From the NCBI GenBank assembly GCA_013911415.1, contig JACETI010000002.1, positions 307,066 through 371,065 of the forward strand: a DNA stretch of 64,000 bases, written 5' to 3'. Position numbers and translations under genes: made by a program. Origin of the DNA: Legionella sp. (GTDB lineage: Bacteria > Pseudomonadota > Gammaproteobacteria > Legionellales > Legionellaceae). Position 1 is the stretch's first letter. Each line of letters begins with the position of its first letter. The notes beneath the pieces were generated by a model that was not told the origin of the DNA, made no database searches, and was given only the letters and a program-made list of their open reading frames with translations. This document shows positions 1-9,575 of this stretch, piece after piece.

Positions 1-2832
1 TATGCAAAACAAGAAGCTCAAAGGATTTTAACGAATTTACATAAATACAATGAGGCTTATCAAAAAGATTTGAATAGACACCAAACAACACCTCCCGACA
101 TGAACAATGGCGAGGAAAAGAAGGCAATGGAAACGATCGAACTCGATCAACTCATTACAAAAGAGCTAATTAAGATTCGCAATGCAAAAAGAGCAGAAAC
201 GCTTCGTTCTGATTTTGAAAATATTTTGGAAGAAGAACCCGCGCATCTATATAGTGTCCTGACATTTTTAGAAAAAACAGATCTAAGAGCTGAATTATTC
301 TCTAAAAAACCGCGAGGCGTTTTTTCTTTTGACCCTTTGCCTTCCGATGCCTATATTGAAAAACTATTTACAGATACCGATAACATCTTTCATTTACTTA
401 AAAATGAGTTTTCTAACACGAAATCTTCTTCAAAAATGAAAGAATATCAAAAGCAATTTGTTGAACTTTTCAAATTACATTTTTTAAATTCTCGGGAGGT
501 TCCTCTAGAATGGATTGCGAGAGAAACTTACACCCTGCTTGTGTTGTTTTATGCAGACAATCTCCCCACCAGTTTAAAAAATGCAGAGAATTTTTTGAAA
601 ATTAATCACATCGATGACATTGGTCAATTGTGCCAATTTCTACCAACCATTCCAATTGCTCCAAGCAGTTCAAACACTGTCGTCAAACCCATCAATCTTT
701 CCAATTGGCAAAAAATGATTCAGGAAAGACCTTCTTTATACACCCTCAGAATGTTTCAATGGGCCAAAGAAATCGTAGAAAATTTACCCGACACTAATAA
801 TTTAGCAAAAAAACAGTCTTTTTTTAACAAAAATCACCTGACTTTTGATAAGATAAAAACCGCTTACTTAAAATGCATTTATGGTGATTCTTATCAAAAG
901 AATGTCCAGCTAGCAGATCTTTGTGCTTCCCTAAACGTTCCTGAATCTCAATTTAAAAAAGCATTGCTCGTCTTGTCAAATTATCAACAAGAAATACAGC
1001 AGGAGGATATTTTACCGAACATTCTTATTGATGGAAAAGATATAGGACATGCTAAATACTTCTTCGTAAAATTACCTAAAAAAGATCTGCTCAATCTCTT
1101 TATCGGAGAGAAGCTCAACACCTGTCATTCTATTGGCAAAAATGGTTCAGCATACGTTATTGATGCTCTTCTTTTTAACAACCGTGCCAATTACGTTTTA
1201 TTGAAAGCGAAAAAAGAGCATCTCACTTTCACCCAATGCTACGATAAAACAAATAAGATAATTAATCATAATTTATGCCGTGTCGTTGGTTTTGGCTATT
1301 CTTTTATCGGCATAAATCAATCCCTATGCATCGATTCATGGGAAAATTTACATCGTCCGGAAGGCAATGATTTAAAGGATGACGCAATTATCGTCAAGTT
1401 TTTAGAAGCATTTGTCGAACAAGCCATTCATAATTTTGCTTTTCAAAGAGTTACTATTGGAAAAGGAGGCAAAACTCCCCAACGATATAAACGAATGCGA
1501 AATGTCGAATTTCCTGAAGTTACATCGGGAGGATACCAACCACAAGATTCTGCTTCACAAGCACTGCTTGGTGAAAACCTTCTAAAAAAGCAGGAGATGG
1601 CAACAAAATTTAATCTTCCATTAGAGCAGTTCTCTCATATCATTAGTCCCTTACAATTCATGATGTTAGAAGGTTTGCATAAACATTATCATCAATATTT
1701 TTTAGACTTACTTGCCAACGAACAGCGATTTGTCGATTTAACAGAACCGCAAGCCTTTAACACCCTCTTTTTGAGGGTATATTCTGACCAAACTCTACCG
1801 CTCGAAGACCTCAACCAAGCAAAGAAAGATTTACGTATCATGTTAGACGTTGCTGATCGTCAAGCAATTATTAAAGATTTTTTGACAAGTAGTCCGGATA
1901 TATTGTCCATTTTAGTGAAAAAGAAAAATCAGGTAGGAAAACAAGCATTATTAACACTTGCTAAAGAGCATACCTGTCTAAAAATGCTTTTTAGAAATCA
2001 AAACATGATGGAAGTACTTTCTTATGCTGATAATCATGAACAAATAGCGGCATATTTAAAAGATGGGTATGTTAAAGAGATTCTCTATTCTGCTGAAAAA
2101 TACCGTTATCCAGACGAAACGTTGTTACATTATCTAACCCAAGAGAAAGAGCATGTTGATATCCTTCTGCGTTTCCTGCTGAATGACGTTATCTTAGGTA
2201 GCTTGATAAATATTCATGATATTAAAGTCGTATTGGCTACTATAGAACCATTGCTAACACTCGCTGCACAACACTCGATGCTCCCTGAAATTTTAATGAA
2301 TCTTTATTATTTTAATCAAAAAAAATGGAATATCAGTGAATTTACCAATCAACAACCTGTTATAAAACTTATTCTAGAAACCGCTCAGCGTCATAACCTT
2401 CTTTATAAACTTATCAGTCATGGGAAAGTGGCTTATAGCATCGTTCTAGAAACAGCTAAAACGGACCCAACAATCACAACGCTCATCAATCAACAAATCG
2501 CTGAAATGCTCGCACAAGCGTTCAAAGATAAAAATTATCGATTTGTTGTTGAATGGGGTGGTTTTAGTGAACAAAGCAAGAAGTCTTTGTGTGACTTAAT
2601 AAATAAAGATCCACGCCTGTTAATTGAACTATTTAATATTCCTAATTCACCAGACAACCTCTCCAGCCTGAAGTTGCGAAAATTGATCGTGCTCTTGGTC
2701 AAAGAGCAAAGTATCACTTTTGACGCCCTTGAATATGTTTTAAAGTCTGGAAACACATCAGAAGTATATGAGAGCCACTATAAACCGCTTCTTAACAATC
2801 AGCCGTCAACTATTGTCAATCCCAGCTCCTGA
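1..2832 (+). CDS. Large hypothetical protein, 5' end outside the window
   Basis: The reading frame is open from base 1, with no stop before a TTG at 70 or the first ATGs at 100 and 127. The gene therefore probably begins upstream and at least 943 codons are visible. The product is polar, rich in Lys, Asn and Leu, and appears mostly alpha-helical. I see no signal peptide, no convincing membrane segment and no catalytic motif I recognise. The middle (about residues 310-500 from the TTG) contains Cys, His and Gly-rich stretches such as KGGKTPQRYKRMR. The last 350 residues look like repeated helices, perhaps an alpha-solenoid. Large orphan cytosolic proteins of this kind are common among Legionellales secreted effectors, but nothing here proves secretion. 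It is followed by a possible terminator hairpin and dciA on the same strand. Function unknown. Confidence 0.75.
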   Translation, partial: YAKQEAQRILTNLHKYNEAYQKDLNRHQTTPPDMNNGEEKKAMETIELDQLITKELIKIRNAKRAETLRSDFENILEEEPAHLYSVLTFLEKTDLRAELFSKKPRGVFSFDPLPSDAYIEKLFTDTDNIFHLLKNEFSNTKSSSKMKEYQKQFVELFKLHFLNSREVPLEWIARETYTLLVLFYADNLPTSLKNAENFLKINHIDDIGQLCQFLPTIPIAPSSSNTVVKPINLSNWQKMIQERPSLYTLRMFQWAKEIVENLPDTNNLAKKQSFFNKNHLTFDKIKTAYLKCIYGDSYQKNVQLADLCASLNVPESQFKKALLVLSNYQQEIQQEDILPNILIDGKDIGHAKYFFVKLPKKDLLNLFIGEKLNTCHSIGKNGSAYVIDALLFNNRANYVLLKAKKEHLTFTQCYDKTNKIINHNLCRVVGFGYSFIGINQSLCIDSWENLHRPEGNDLKDDAIIVKFLEAFVEQAIHNFAFQRVTIGKGGKTPQRYKRMRNVEFPEVTSGGYQPQDSASQALLGENLLKKQEMATKFNLPLEQFSHIISPLQFMMLEGLHKHYHQYFLDLLANEQRFVDLTEPQAFNTLFLRVYSDQTLPLEDLNQAKKDLRIMLDVADRQAIIKDFLTSSPDILSILVKKKNQVGKQALLTLAKEHTCLKMLFRNQNMMEVLSYADNHEQIAAYLKDGYVKEILYSAEKYRYPDETLLHYLTQEKEHVDILLRFLLNDVILGSLINIHDIKVVLATIEPLLTLAAQHSMLPEILMNLYYFNQKKWNISEFTNQQPVIKLILETAQRHNLLYKLISHGKVAYSIVLETAKTDPTITTLINQQIAEMLAQAFKDKNYRFVVEWGGFSEQSKKSLCDLINKDPRLLIELFNIPNSPDNLSSLKLRKLIVLLVKEQSITFDALEYVLKSGNTSEVYESHYKPLLNNQPSTIVNPSS

Positions 2833-2860
2833 TACTTCTGATTAACCCTTTCATTCAAGG

Positions 2861-2881
2861 CCGAGTATTTCGAGTGCTCGG
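2861..2881 (+). terminator. Possible weak terminator after the 920-aa orphan
   Basis: CCGAGTA and TGCTCGG form a 7-bp stem (one G.T pair) around a 7-nt loop, followed by an AT-rich stretch ending in TTTT. The U-tract is poor, so this is only a candidate. Confidence 0.35.
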
Positions 2882-2959
2882 TCGATTAATTTTCACGATT
2901 GTTATCTAACCGCTGATCGACTAACATTAAAACAGTCACTCATTCAGGATTCTCATTGG

Positions 2960-3253
2960 ATGCTTCCTATAAGCCGTTGCTTTAATAGTCATGTTCTTAA
3001 TCTTTGCCAGCAGGCCATGTACCTCGAAAAGCTCACCGCCATCGTCAAGCAATACTTACCTGAATCGCTGGCTGCTGCAGTGAGTGTGGGTAATTTTGAG
3101 CGAGGTTGTTTAGCCTTAGTGATAACAGATCCAATATGGGCGACGGAGCTTCGCTTTTGTCTTGCATCATTACGCGATCAATTACGGACCAAAGAAAAAT
3201 TATACCAGTTAACCAGTATCAAAATTATCGGTGATGGTTTCTCCCGCCGTTAG
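2960..3253 (+). CDS. dciA: DciA family (DUF721) replication-associated protein
   Basis: This is a 97-residue protein of the DUF721/DciA family. DciA interacts with the replicative helicase DnaB and takes the place of a DnaC-type loader in many bacteria. The family signature is visible: an N-terminal basic helix, then YLPESLAAAVSVGNFERG, then the beta-strand and WATELRF motif at about residues 60-66, where the Trp-Ala-x-x-Leu-Arg core is the most conserved part. The length is short but typical of Legionella-type members, which lack a long C-terminal tail. The ATG has an AGGA 10 nt upstream. The gene is convergent with waaA, whose stop lies 28 nt downstream. Confidence 0.75.
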   Translation: MLPISRCFNSHVLNLCQQAMYLEKLTAIVKQYLPESLAAAVSVGNFERGCLALVITDPIWATELRFCLASLRDQLRTKEKLYQLTSIKIIGDGFSRR

Positions 3254-3281
3254 TTAGTCAACCTTTGATAGGCTTAGCGCT

Positions 3282-4550
3282 TTACTCTCCTATAATGCGA
3301 TCGACATACCGAGCTACAGCACCTTTGTTGTTATCCAACATTTGCATTGCTGTTTCGACCATGTATTGTTTTCTAGGTAAATTGTTATGTAATGCCACGA
3401 TTTTTTTAGTAAATTCCCCGCCATCCTGAATCACTTCTAGTGCTCCCATTTCCATTAATTCTTTGCAGATGGACTTGAAATTGAAAAAATACGGCCCACA
3501 AAAAACAGGTACCTTCATCGAAATCGGTTCAAGCACATTATGCCCGCCTACTGGCACCAAACTTCCACCGACAAACACATAATCGCTCAGTTGATAAAAA
3601 GCGAGCAATTCGCCAATAGCATCAAGCACAACAATTTCATTGTGTCCATTAATGGTTTCCGGTTCACTGCGTAACCCGACATTAAAGGATAAGCGTTGAC
3701 ATAAACGATAGACTGTTTGAAAGCGTTCTGGATGTCTAGGTGCAATCAAAACAATGACATTCCGAATCGCGTTTTCCAGTTTTTTCACCTCGGCAAGAAT
3801 GAGTTCCTCTTCAGGCTCGTGAGTACTAGCTACAATCACGACAGGTCGGTTAGCTCCCCACTGCTGTTGTAAAGGTTGCGCAACATTTAAAAAAATTTCT
3901 TGATGATTATTAACAGTATATAGTTGTAAATCAAACTTTAGATTTCCCAATACCTCCACCTTTGCAGCTTCAGCCCCTAGTGACCGATAACGTGCAGCAT
4001 CTTCTTCATGTTGTGACAATATGCCCGTAAAGGTATTTAACAACCCCTTAAAAAAGAACCTCAGCTTACGATATTGTTGATAGGATTTTTGAGAAAGCCT
4101 GGCATTGGCTAAGAAACAAGGAATGTTTTGCTTACCAGCGTAGTATATCCAATTCGGCCATAGTTCTGTTTCAAGGATAACTACTTTTTTAGGTTGATAT
4201 TTTTGGTAAAACCGCTTAACTACCCACGGGATATCGTAGGGTGCATATTGATGTTTGACTCTTGAACCAAATCGACGTTGTAACTCATTTGAACCCGTGG
4301 GCGTCATAGTAGTCACAAGCACCTTCATTGAGCGCCGTAGAAGCGTTTCAATCAAAGGTGCTGCAGCGATGACTTCGCCTAAGGAAACCGCATGGATCCA
4401 CAAATCCACAGGTTCAACTGGGACGAGGTAAAGCGCAAAGCGCTCTTTTATGCGTCTACGATAAGCGGGTAATCGCTTCCCTTTCCACTTTAAACGCAGC
4501 CACAAAAAAGGCGCCAACAAATAAAGAAAGAAAGAGTAGAGATAGCGCAT
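3282..4550 (-). CDS. waaA: 3-deoxy-D-manno-octulosonic acid (Kdo) transferase
   Basis: This GT30-family enzyme transfers Kdo from CMP-Kdo to lipid IVA at the cytoplasmic face of the inner membrane, the first core step of LPS synthesis. Visible features are an N-terminal membrane-anchor helix (about residues 3-20), the WIHAVSLGE motif near residue 50 containing the conserved acceptor-side Glu, the APRHPERF stretch of the C-terminal Rossmann domain, and GHNVLEP near residue 335, the CMP-Kdo-binding signature. Length (422) is normal for KdtA/WaaA. It lies 65 nt downstream of dksA on the same strand and is probably cotranscribed. It also signals a Kdo supply for the KpsC/KpsS linker enzymes encoded later in the window. 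Confidence 0.95.
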   Translation of the reverse strand: MRYLYSFFLYLLAPFLWLRLKWKGKRLPAYRRRIKERFALYLVPVEPVDLWIHAVSLGEVIAAAPLIETLLRRSMKVLVTTMTPTGSNELQRRFGSRVKHQYAPYDIPWVVKRFYQKYQPKKVVILETELWPNWIYYAGKQNIPCFLANARLSQKSYQQYRKLRFFFKGLLNTFTGILSQHEEDAARYRSLGAEAAKVEVLGNLKFDLQLYTVNNHQEIFLNVAQPLQQQWGANRPVVIVASTHEPEEELILAEVKKLENAIRNVIVLIAPRHPERFQTVYRLCQRLSFNVGLRSEPETINGHNEIVVLDAIGELLAFYQLSDYVFVGGSLVPVGGHNVLEPISMKVPVFCGPYFFNFKSICKELMEMGALEVIQDGGEFTKKIVALHNNLPRKQYMVETAMQMLDNNKGAVARYVDRIIGE

Positions 4551-4615
4551 AAAAGAGCATCATTCGTTGAGCAGATAGAATGGGTTGATCGGACAAATAC
4601 TAGGTGTTAGCAATC

Positions 4616-5092
4616 TTATCCGCCTTCATTCTGTCGCTCTTTAATTTCAGACAAGGTTTTGCAATCGATACATAGCGTAGCGGTGGGCCTCACTTCTAAC
4701 CGACGCAAGCCAATTTCAATACCGCAAGCTTCACAATACCCAAAGTCAGGGTCTAATAACCTTTCCAATGAATCTTCAATTTTCTTAATCAGCTTACGTT
4801 CACGATCACGCGCTTTTAAAGCCAGATTAAATTCTTCTTCTTGACTCGCTCTATCTGAAGGATCGGGAAAATTTGCTGCTTCATCCTTCATTTGAGTTAC
4901 GGTTCTGTCCACTTCTTCCATCAAGGATTGACGCCATGCTAGCAAAATTTTTTCGATGTGGGTACGCTGCTTATCATTCATGTACTCCTCATTAGGCGCT
5001 TCTTGGTAATGGGCAATACCCATATTACCTGCAGAATCGGTTTTCAGTGTGGAAACCTTTGCCTGCTTTGCTTGGCGTTTATCTTTTGTCAT
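4616..5092 (-). CDS. dksA: RNA polymerase-binding transcription factor DksA
   Basis: DksA binds the secondary channel of RNA polymerase and works with ppGpp in the stringent response. The 158-residue product has the expected order: a low-complexity N-terminus, two helices forming the coiled-coil hairpin (about residues 45-110) with DPSDRASQEEEF near its tip, where the conserved Asp residues sit, then a four-Cys zinc finger, CEAC at about 117-120 and CIDC at about 139-142. The start is supported by GGAGG upstream. The N-terminus (about 35 residues, rich in Lys and Thr) is slightly longer than in E. coli. Downstream neighbour waaA and upstream neighbour prmC are on the same strand. Confidence 0.92.
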   Translation of the reverse strand: MTKDKRQAKQAKVSTLKTDSAGNMGIAHYQEAPNEEYMNDKQRTHIEKILLAWRQSLMEEVDRTVTQMKDEAANFPDPSDRASQEEEFNLALKARDRERKLIKKIEDSLERLLDPDFGYCEACGIEIGLRRLEVRPTATLCIDCKTLSEIKERQNEGG

Positions 5093-5146
5093 GGGCGTTG
5101 CCTCCTGCTGTGAACATATACAAAATCTCTCCTTGTTGCATCAAAT

Positions 5147-5989
5147 TCATTCCATGCGTCTTCCTGCAGTGATACGCGCATGACCTTGTCCATCGTACCA
5201 TGAATCAATCTGTTTATAGTTATATTTTCTAAGCATAGACTGGACAATCTCTTTTTGCTCATATCCATGCTCCATGCATAGCCAGCCGCCAGGTTTTAAC
5301 CAAGATTGCCCTGCCTCTACTAATACTTGAATTGCATCAAGTCCATCTTTGCCACTAGCTAGCGCTAGACGAGGCTCAAAGCGTAAATCCCCTTTCGTAA
5401 GATGCTCATCATTTAAAGCAATATAAGGCGGGTTCGATAGAATGGCATCAAACTGCCTTGACTTATCTAAACGGTCAAACCATTCCGACTGATAAAAACG
5501 AACATTGTTAATCCCTAACTGCTTTGCATTCTCTTCAGCAACGGTTAATGCAGAGATGCTACAATCACAGGCATCGATTTCCCAATTGGGTTGCTCATGG
5601 CCGCAAGATAAGGCAACAACCCCACTACCAGTCCCCATATCCAATACCTTGGCATGCGGTTTATCAGCGAGCAAAATCAGCGCTTGCTCTACTAATAACT
5701 CTGTTTCCGGTCGAGGAATTAACGTAGCTTCCGTTACTTTGAAAGATAATGACCAAAATTCTCGTTGTCCAACTAAATACGCAATTGGGTGCCCCTCAGA
5801 ACGTGCTGCGATGAGCTGATCAAAGCGTGCATTTTGTTCTTGTGTAAGTAAATTAGCCTCATAAGCATAAAGATAGGTGCGTTCTTTCTGCAGTATATAG
5901 GCTAATAACAGTTCACTATCGAGGCGCGCGCTTGGGCTTTCCTCCAATCGCTGTGTAGCAAGGGCTAGCGCCGCTTTAATCGTCGTCAT
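5147..5989 (-). CDS. prmC: Release factor glutamine methyltransferase
   Basis: PrmC (HemK) methylates the Gln of the GGQ motif in release factors RF1 and RF2. The sequence shows an N-terminal helical domain (about residues 1-80), then a class I SAM-dependent fold with VLDMGTGSG near residue 113 (SAM motif I) and the catalytic NPPY near residue 183. Length 280 is standard. The 5' end overlaps the 3' end of prfA by 14 nt, so the methyltransferase is translationally coupled to its own substrate, the usual gammaproteobacterial arrangement hemA-prfA-prmC. Confidence 0.95.
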   Translation of the reverse strand: MTTIKAALALATQRLEESPSARLDSELLLAYILQKERTYLYAYEANLLTQEQNARFDQLIAARSEGHPIAYLVGQREFWSLSFKVTEATLIPRPETELLVEQALILLADKPHAKVLDMGTGSGVVALSCGHEQPNWEIDACDCSISALTVAEENAKQLGINNVRFYQSEWFDRLDKSRQFDAILSNPPYIALNDEHLTKGDLRFEPRLALASGKDGLDAIQVLVEAGQSWLKPGGWLCMEHGYEQKEIVQSMLRKYNYKQIDSWYDGQGHARITAGRRME

Positions 5990-7085
5990 AGTGCCCTTGG
6001 TTCAATTCAGCGAGTAGTGCTGCTTGATACTCCCGCTGAAGAACACCAATAACCGGTGTTAGATCCCCTTCCATAATGGTATTTAACTGATAAAGAGTTA
6101 AGTTGACACGATGATCGGTCAAGCGACCTTGTGGAAAGTTATATGTTCTAATACGTTCAGAGCGATCACCTGTCCCTACCAACGATTTTCGTGTTGCCGC
6201 TTCTTGTTGACGCTGTTTGGTTTGCTCTGCATCTAACAATCGCGTTTTTAATAACGTCAAAGCTTTCGCGCGATTTTTATGCTGCGATCGCTCATCCTGG
6301 CACTCAACCACAATGCCTGTCGGTAAATGCGTTATACGGATAGCAGAATCGGTTTTATTGACGTGCTGCCCACCTGCACCAGAAGCACGATAAGTGTCTA
6401 TTCTCAATTCATCTGGGCTAATATCAATCGCATCAATTGCTTCAACTTCTGGTAGAACAGCAACTGTACACGTAGAGGTATGCACTCGTCCTTGCGATTC
6501 GGTAGCAGGTACTCTCTGCACGCGATGCGCCCCGGATTCGAATTTTAATTGGGAGTAGATTGATTGCCCTTGTATATGAACAATCACTTCTTTGTATCCA
6601 CCATGCTCTCCTGCATTTGAACTGACAATTTCCATCTGCCAACCTTGCGTTTCACCATAACGGTAATACATTCGAAACAAATCGCCGGCAAAAATTGCCG
6701 CTTCGTCGCCCCCAGCACCTGCTCTTATTTCAAGGTAAACGTTACGTTCGTCTTCGGGATCTTTCGGAATTAAATAGACATAGAGCTGCTCTTCAAGCTC
6801 TGCACGTGTCTCTTCAAGGGTAGTTAGCTCTTGTGTGGCAAGCTCCAACAATTCCTTATCTTCGATTGAATCGTCTCCTACCATGTTTTCTGTTTCTTTA
6901 ATGGATTGGACGGTGGCTTGATAGCTTTGATAACAATTGGCTAACGGCTCAAGCTGGGCATATTCTTTGGATAAACGCTTAAATTGTTCAGAATCTGCAA
7001 TGACAGAAGGTTCTGCCAACAGTTGGCTGATTTCTTCAAAGCGGGCAAACATCTGATCGAGTTTGATTTGAATAGATGATTTCAT
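5976..7085 (-). CDS. prfA: Peptide chain release factor 1
   Basis: RF1 recognises UAA and UAG stop codons and triggers peptidyl-tRNA hydrolysis. The codon-recognition tripeptide PAT is visible near residue 192 (VPATESQGR) and the hydrolysis motif GGQ near residue 238 ([15 protein letters not shown]). The PAT tripeptide rather than SPF marks this as RF1, not RF2. Length 369 is a little above the E. coli protein (360). The ATG overlaps the hemA stop by 4 nt (ATGA), and the 3' end overlaps prmC, so all three are likely one transcript. Confidence 0.96.
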   Translation of the reverse strand: MKSSIQIKLDQMFARFEEISQLLAEPSVIADSEQFKRLSKEYAQLEPLANCYQSYQATVQSIKETENMVGDDSIEDKELLELATQELTTLEETRAELEEQLYVYLIPKDPEDERNVYLEIRAGAGGDEAAIFAGDLFRMYYRYGETQGWQMEIVSSNAGEHGGYKEVIVHIQGQSIYSQLKFESGAHRVQRVPATESQGRVHTSTCTVAVLPEVEAIDAIDISPDELRIDTYRASGAGGQHVNKTDSAIRITHLPTGIVVECQDERSQHKNRAKALTLLKTRLLDAEQTKQRQQEAATRKSLVGTGDRSERIRTYNFPQGRLTDHRVNLTLYQLNTIMEGDLTPVIGVLQREYQAALLAELNQGHYDDD

Positions 7086-8341
7086 GCAGGCAGTGCACCT
7101 TCAGGTGAGTGGAATAATAGGGCGGCTAAATCAAGTAATTCTTCGCGCCCATTATATACGGCTTCACGCAAACCTTGTGTCGGATGGTGAATAAATTTAT
7201 TAAACAACCGATGACAAAATTCATCTAAGACAACGGCTTGTGCATCTCCTCTTAACAGCTTATCGCGCGCTCTTTGTAATTCTTCCTGTGCTAATGAATG
7301 CATATAACGACGATAATCTTCGATACGATGATTCATATCCACTAAGCGAAATCGACGTAAACACTCTGCAAGCTCAATTTCTACCAGTTGTTCTGCATGC
7401 TGCGCTGCTTCCATGCGTGCCTGCAAACCTGCTTCAGCGATATCTTGTAAATCTTCTAAGTGGTAAAGCGAAACCTTATCCAGGCTTGCAACATCCGGTT
7501 CAATATCTCTTGGCACAGACAAATCCAAAAAACACATGGCTTTATTTTGTCGTTGCTTTAGGGCATCTTCTACCCATCGTTTACTAATGAAGGGCACTGG
7601 GCAAGTGGTTGCAGAAATTACAACATCTGCTTTATGAAGCATCGCAGGGATGTCGCTAATGGTTAACGGCGTGCCACCATACCGCTCAGCCAATCTTCCC
7701 GCATTTTCCAAAGAGCGGCTTGCAATTAAAAAATGTTTAACGCCTTGTTGGTGTAGATACTTAGCGAGTAAGGTAGACGTTTCACCAGAGCCAATTAAAC
7801 AAACGTTTAGCGCACCATAATCTTTAAAAATATCGCCAATGCGCTGTACAGCCGCGTATGCCACAGAAATAGGGTTGTTACCGATACCGCTTTTTGTGCG
7901 AATACGTTTACTTGATCGAAAAATGGAAGGAAAAAGATGGCGTAAATTTACTTTAATATCGCCACGATCGCAGGCCTGTTGATAAGCTTGTTTCATCTGA
8001 CCCAAAATCTGAGGCTCGCCGAGCATCATCGAGTCAAGACCGCTAGCAACACGCAACGCATGCCGAATACCCTGTGCTGCTGCATGACTATAAAAATAAG
8101 AAGTGGTGGTTTTTGATAGTGGCTGTTGTTGCGCGATCAACCATGATAAAAGCTGCGGTGGGTTCTCGGTTTCACCGTAAATTTCAGTGCGGTTGCAGGT
8201 AGACAAAATGACGGCTTCATTCAAGGGTGATAAAGCTATCCATTGCGATAGCCCTTTAGGATCCGAGAATTGACAAGCCACCTCTTCCCGTATCGTCAGT
8301 GGGGCAGTTTTATGATTGAGTCCACAGACAACAAACACCAT
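7082..8341 (-). CDS. hemA: Glutamyl-tRNA reductase
   Basis: HemA reduces glutamyl-tRNA(Glu) to glutamate-1-semialdehyde, the first committed step of C5-pathway haem synthesis. The catalytic Cys is in STCNRTEIY at about residue 50. GLNHKTAPL at the N-terminus, the [11 protein letters not shown] signature (about 105-115), an NADPH-binding GSGETSTL (about 190) and a C-terminal helical dimerisation domain are all present. Length 419 is normal. It is the first gene of the hemA-prfA-prmC unit. The 116-bp gap to the Tim44-like gene upstream should carry its promoter, but I cannot define it. Confidence 0.95.
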   Translation of the reverse strand: MVFVVCGLNHKTAPLTIREEVACQFSDPKGLSQWIALSPLNEAVILSTCNRTEIYGETENPPQLLSWLIAQQQPLSKTTTSYFYSHAAAQGIRHALRVASGLDSMMLGEPQILGQMKQAYQQACDRGDIKVNLRHLFPSIFRSSKRIRTKSGIGNNPISVAYAAVQRIGDIFKDYGALNVCLIGSGETSTLLAKYLHQQGVKHFLIASRSLENAGRLAERYGGTPLTISDIPAMLHKADVVISATTCPVPFISKRWVEDALKQRQNKAMCFLDLSVPRDIEPDVASLDKVSLYHLEDLQDIAEAGLQARMEAAQHAEQLVEIELAECLRRFRLVDMNHRIEDYRRYMHSLAQEELQRARDKLLRGDAQAVVLDEFCHRLFNKFIHHPTQGLREAVYNGREELLDLAALLFHSPEGALPA

Positions 8342-8457
8342 AACGTTTCAATACAGCCATAAGATGAAGTGCTAAAAGTATACGAGATATTCGTTAGCAG
8401 CAAAAGCAAAGCTTTATAAATCTCGTCTATTTTCTCTTATGGCCGTTTTTGTTAAAG

Positions 8458-9267
8458 CTAGTGAGCTTGTTGCACGCCACAAACAATCCAACTATGCGGT
8501 CCATATTGACGAAAATGCCAGACCTCATTTAACGTTTCGGAGATTCCATTTTCACTAACGGTCCCTGTAAAACGAACACTCGCCAAATTTGTATCCGGTG
8601 AGATATCTAATAGCTCTGCATTTAAAGATAAAACTTCTGTTTTATTATCGAGCATTCCTTGTTCATCTAACTGCATTTTAATTTCTGCAAAAACATCCGG
8701 TGTTGTAAACTCACGTATGTCACTGACATTCTTTCTATCATACGCTTCTTGCAATCGAATAAATTTCACTTTTGCTTCGCGTAAAAATGCATCAGCGTTA
8801 AAGTCACTGCTATATGAGCTGCTCAGTGGTGCCTGTGTTTGCTGAGCGCTCCTAGCGGTATTTGTAAAAGCCTCTCGCCGATAGTCCCATCCACCTTGAC
8901 CTGTCGCAGGCGCAGCTTGATTTGATCTTACGGAAGATGATCCCATAAGACGACGGAAAACACCTATAAACAAAAAGACAAGCACGCCTAAGAAAAGCCA
9001 GGTTAATAGTCCACTGGCAAAGCCATTATGCATAAAAAGGCTGGCCAGCAAGCCACCTACCAGTAGGCCACCCAGCATACTTCCCCAGTGACGTTTATTG
9101 GCTTGTTTCATTCCAGCAGCAGGTTTGTTATAAGGTGTTGAATAATGGTTTGATTGCCGTTGAACACCAAAGCTTCGGCCACCACCGAATCGTTTAGCAA
9201 AGGCTAGATCCGCTGTAAAACTAAATGTTAATAATGTCACCATCAAAGCAACTAATGCATTACGCAT
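8458..9267 (-). CDS. Tim44-like domain membrane protein
   Basis: The 269-residue protein has an N-terminal signal/anchor (residues 1-25, ending near LAFA), a Gly/Arg-rich segment (RFGGGRSFG), two adjacent hydrophobic helices (about 65-105), an SSS/Gln-rich linker and a C-terminal Tim44-like domain (about 155-269; FLREAKVKFIRLQEAYD through VWHFRQYGP). In bacteria this domain occurs in inner-membrane proteins of uncertain role, by analogy with the membrane-tethering domain of mitochondrial Tim44. It is a lone gene between hemA and fmt. Confidence 0.85.
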   Translation of the reverse strand: MRNALVALMVTLLTFSFTADLAFAKRFGGGRSFGVQRQSNHYSTPYNKPAAGMKQANKRHWGSMLGGLLVGGLLASLFMHNGFASGLLTWLFLGVLVFLFIGVFRRLMGSSSVRSNQAAPATGQGGWDYRREAFTNTARSAQQTQAPLSSSYSSDFNADAFLREAKVKFIRLQEAYDRKNVSDIREFTTPDVFAEIKMQLDEQGMLDNKTEVLSLNAELLDISPDTNLASVRFTGTVSENGISETLNEVWHFRQYGPHSWIVCGVQQAH

Positions 9268-9389
9268 GATGTCCCCTATATTTTAAAAGATTTAAAGATA
9301 ACAAAGACCAATGACTTGAAGTATATCTGAAAATTAACAGAAAGCCGAACACGTGGACTTTGTTAATTTTTTATTTTTTTGAACATTGC

Positions 9390-9431
9390 TTGCGAGCATC
9401 CTCGTAATTTTTGCGAGCATCCTCGTAATTT
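9390..9431. repeat. Perfect 21-bp tandem duplication
   Basis: A 21-nt unit beginning TTGCGAGCATCC occurs twice head to tail (9390-9410 and 9411-9431) with no mismatch. It lies in the 308-bp stretch between the divergent Tim44-like gene and fmt. A small spurious reading frame runs across it. It could duplicate a regulatory site or be a replication-slippage product. Confidence 0.9.
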
Positions 9432-9575
9432 TAAGGATCCTACAAACTTGTTACTTTCTGCCATACACCCTTGAAAAAATCCTAACTTTTAAGAGTGCTT
9501 TCTTTAATAGAAGAGGCTTTTTTAATCCACTCTTTCCATTTACAATTCTACCGACCCATGATTACGAGTAATCCT

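Noticed and set aside
9386-9571. 61-codon frame between the Tim44-like gene and fmt
   Set aside because: It is formed largely by the 21-bp tandem repeat (ASILVIFASILVI) and overlaps the fmt upstream region.
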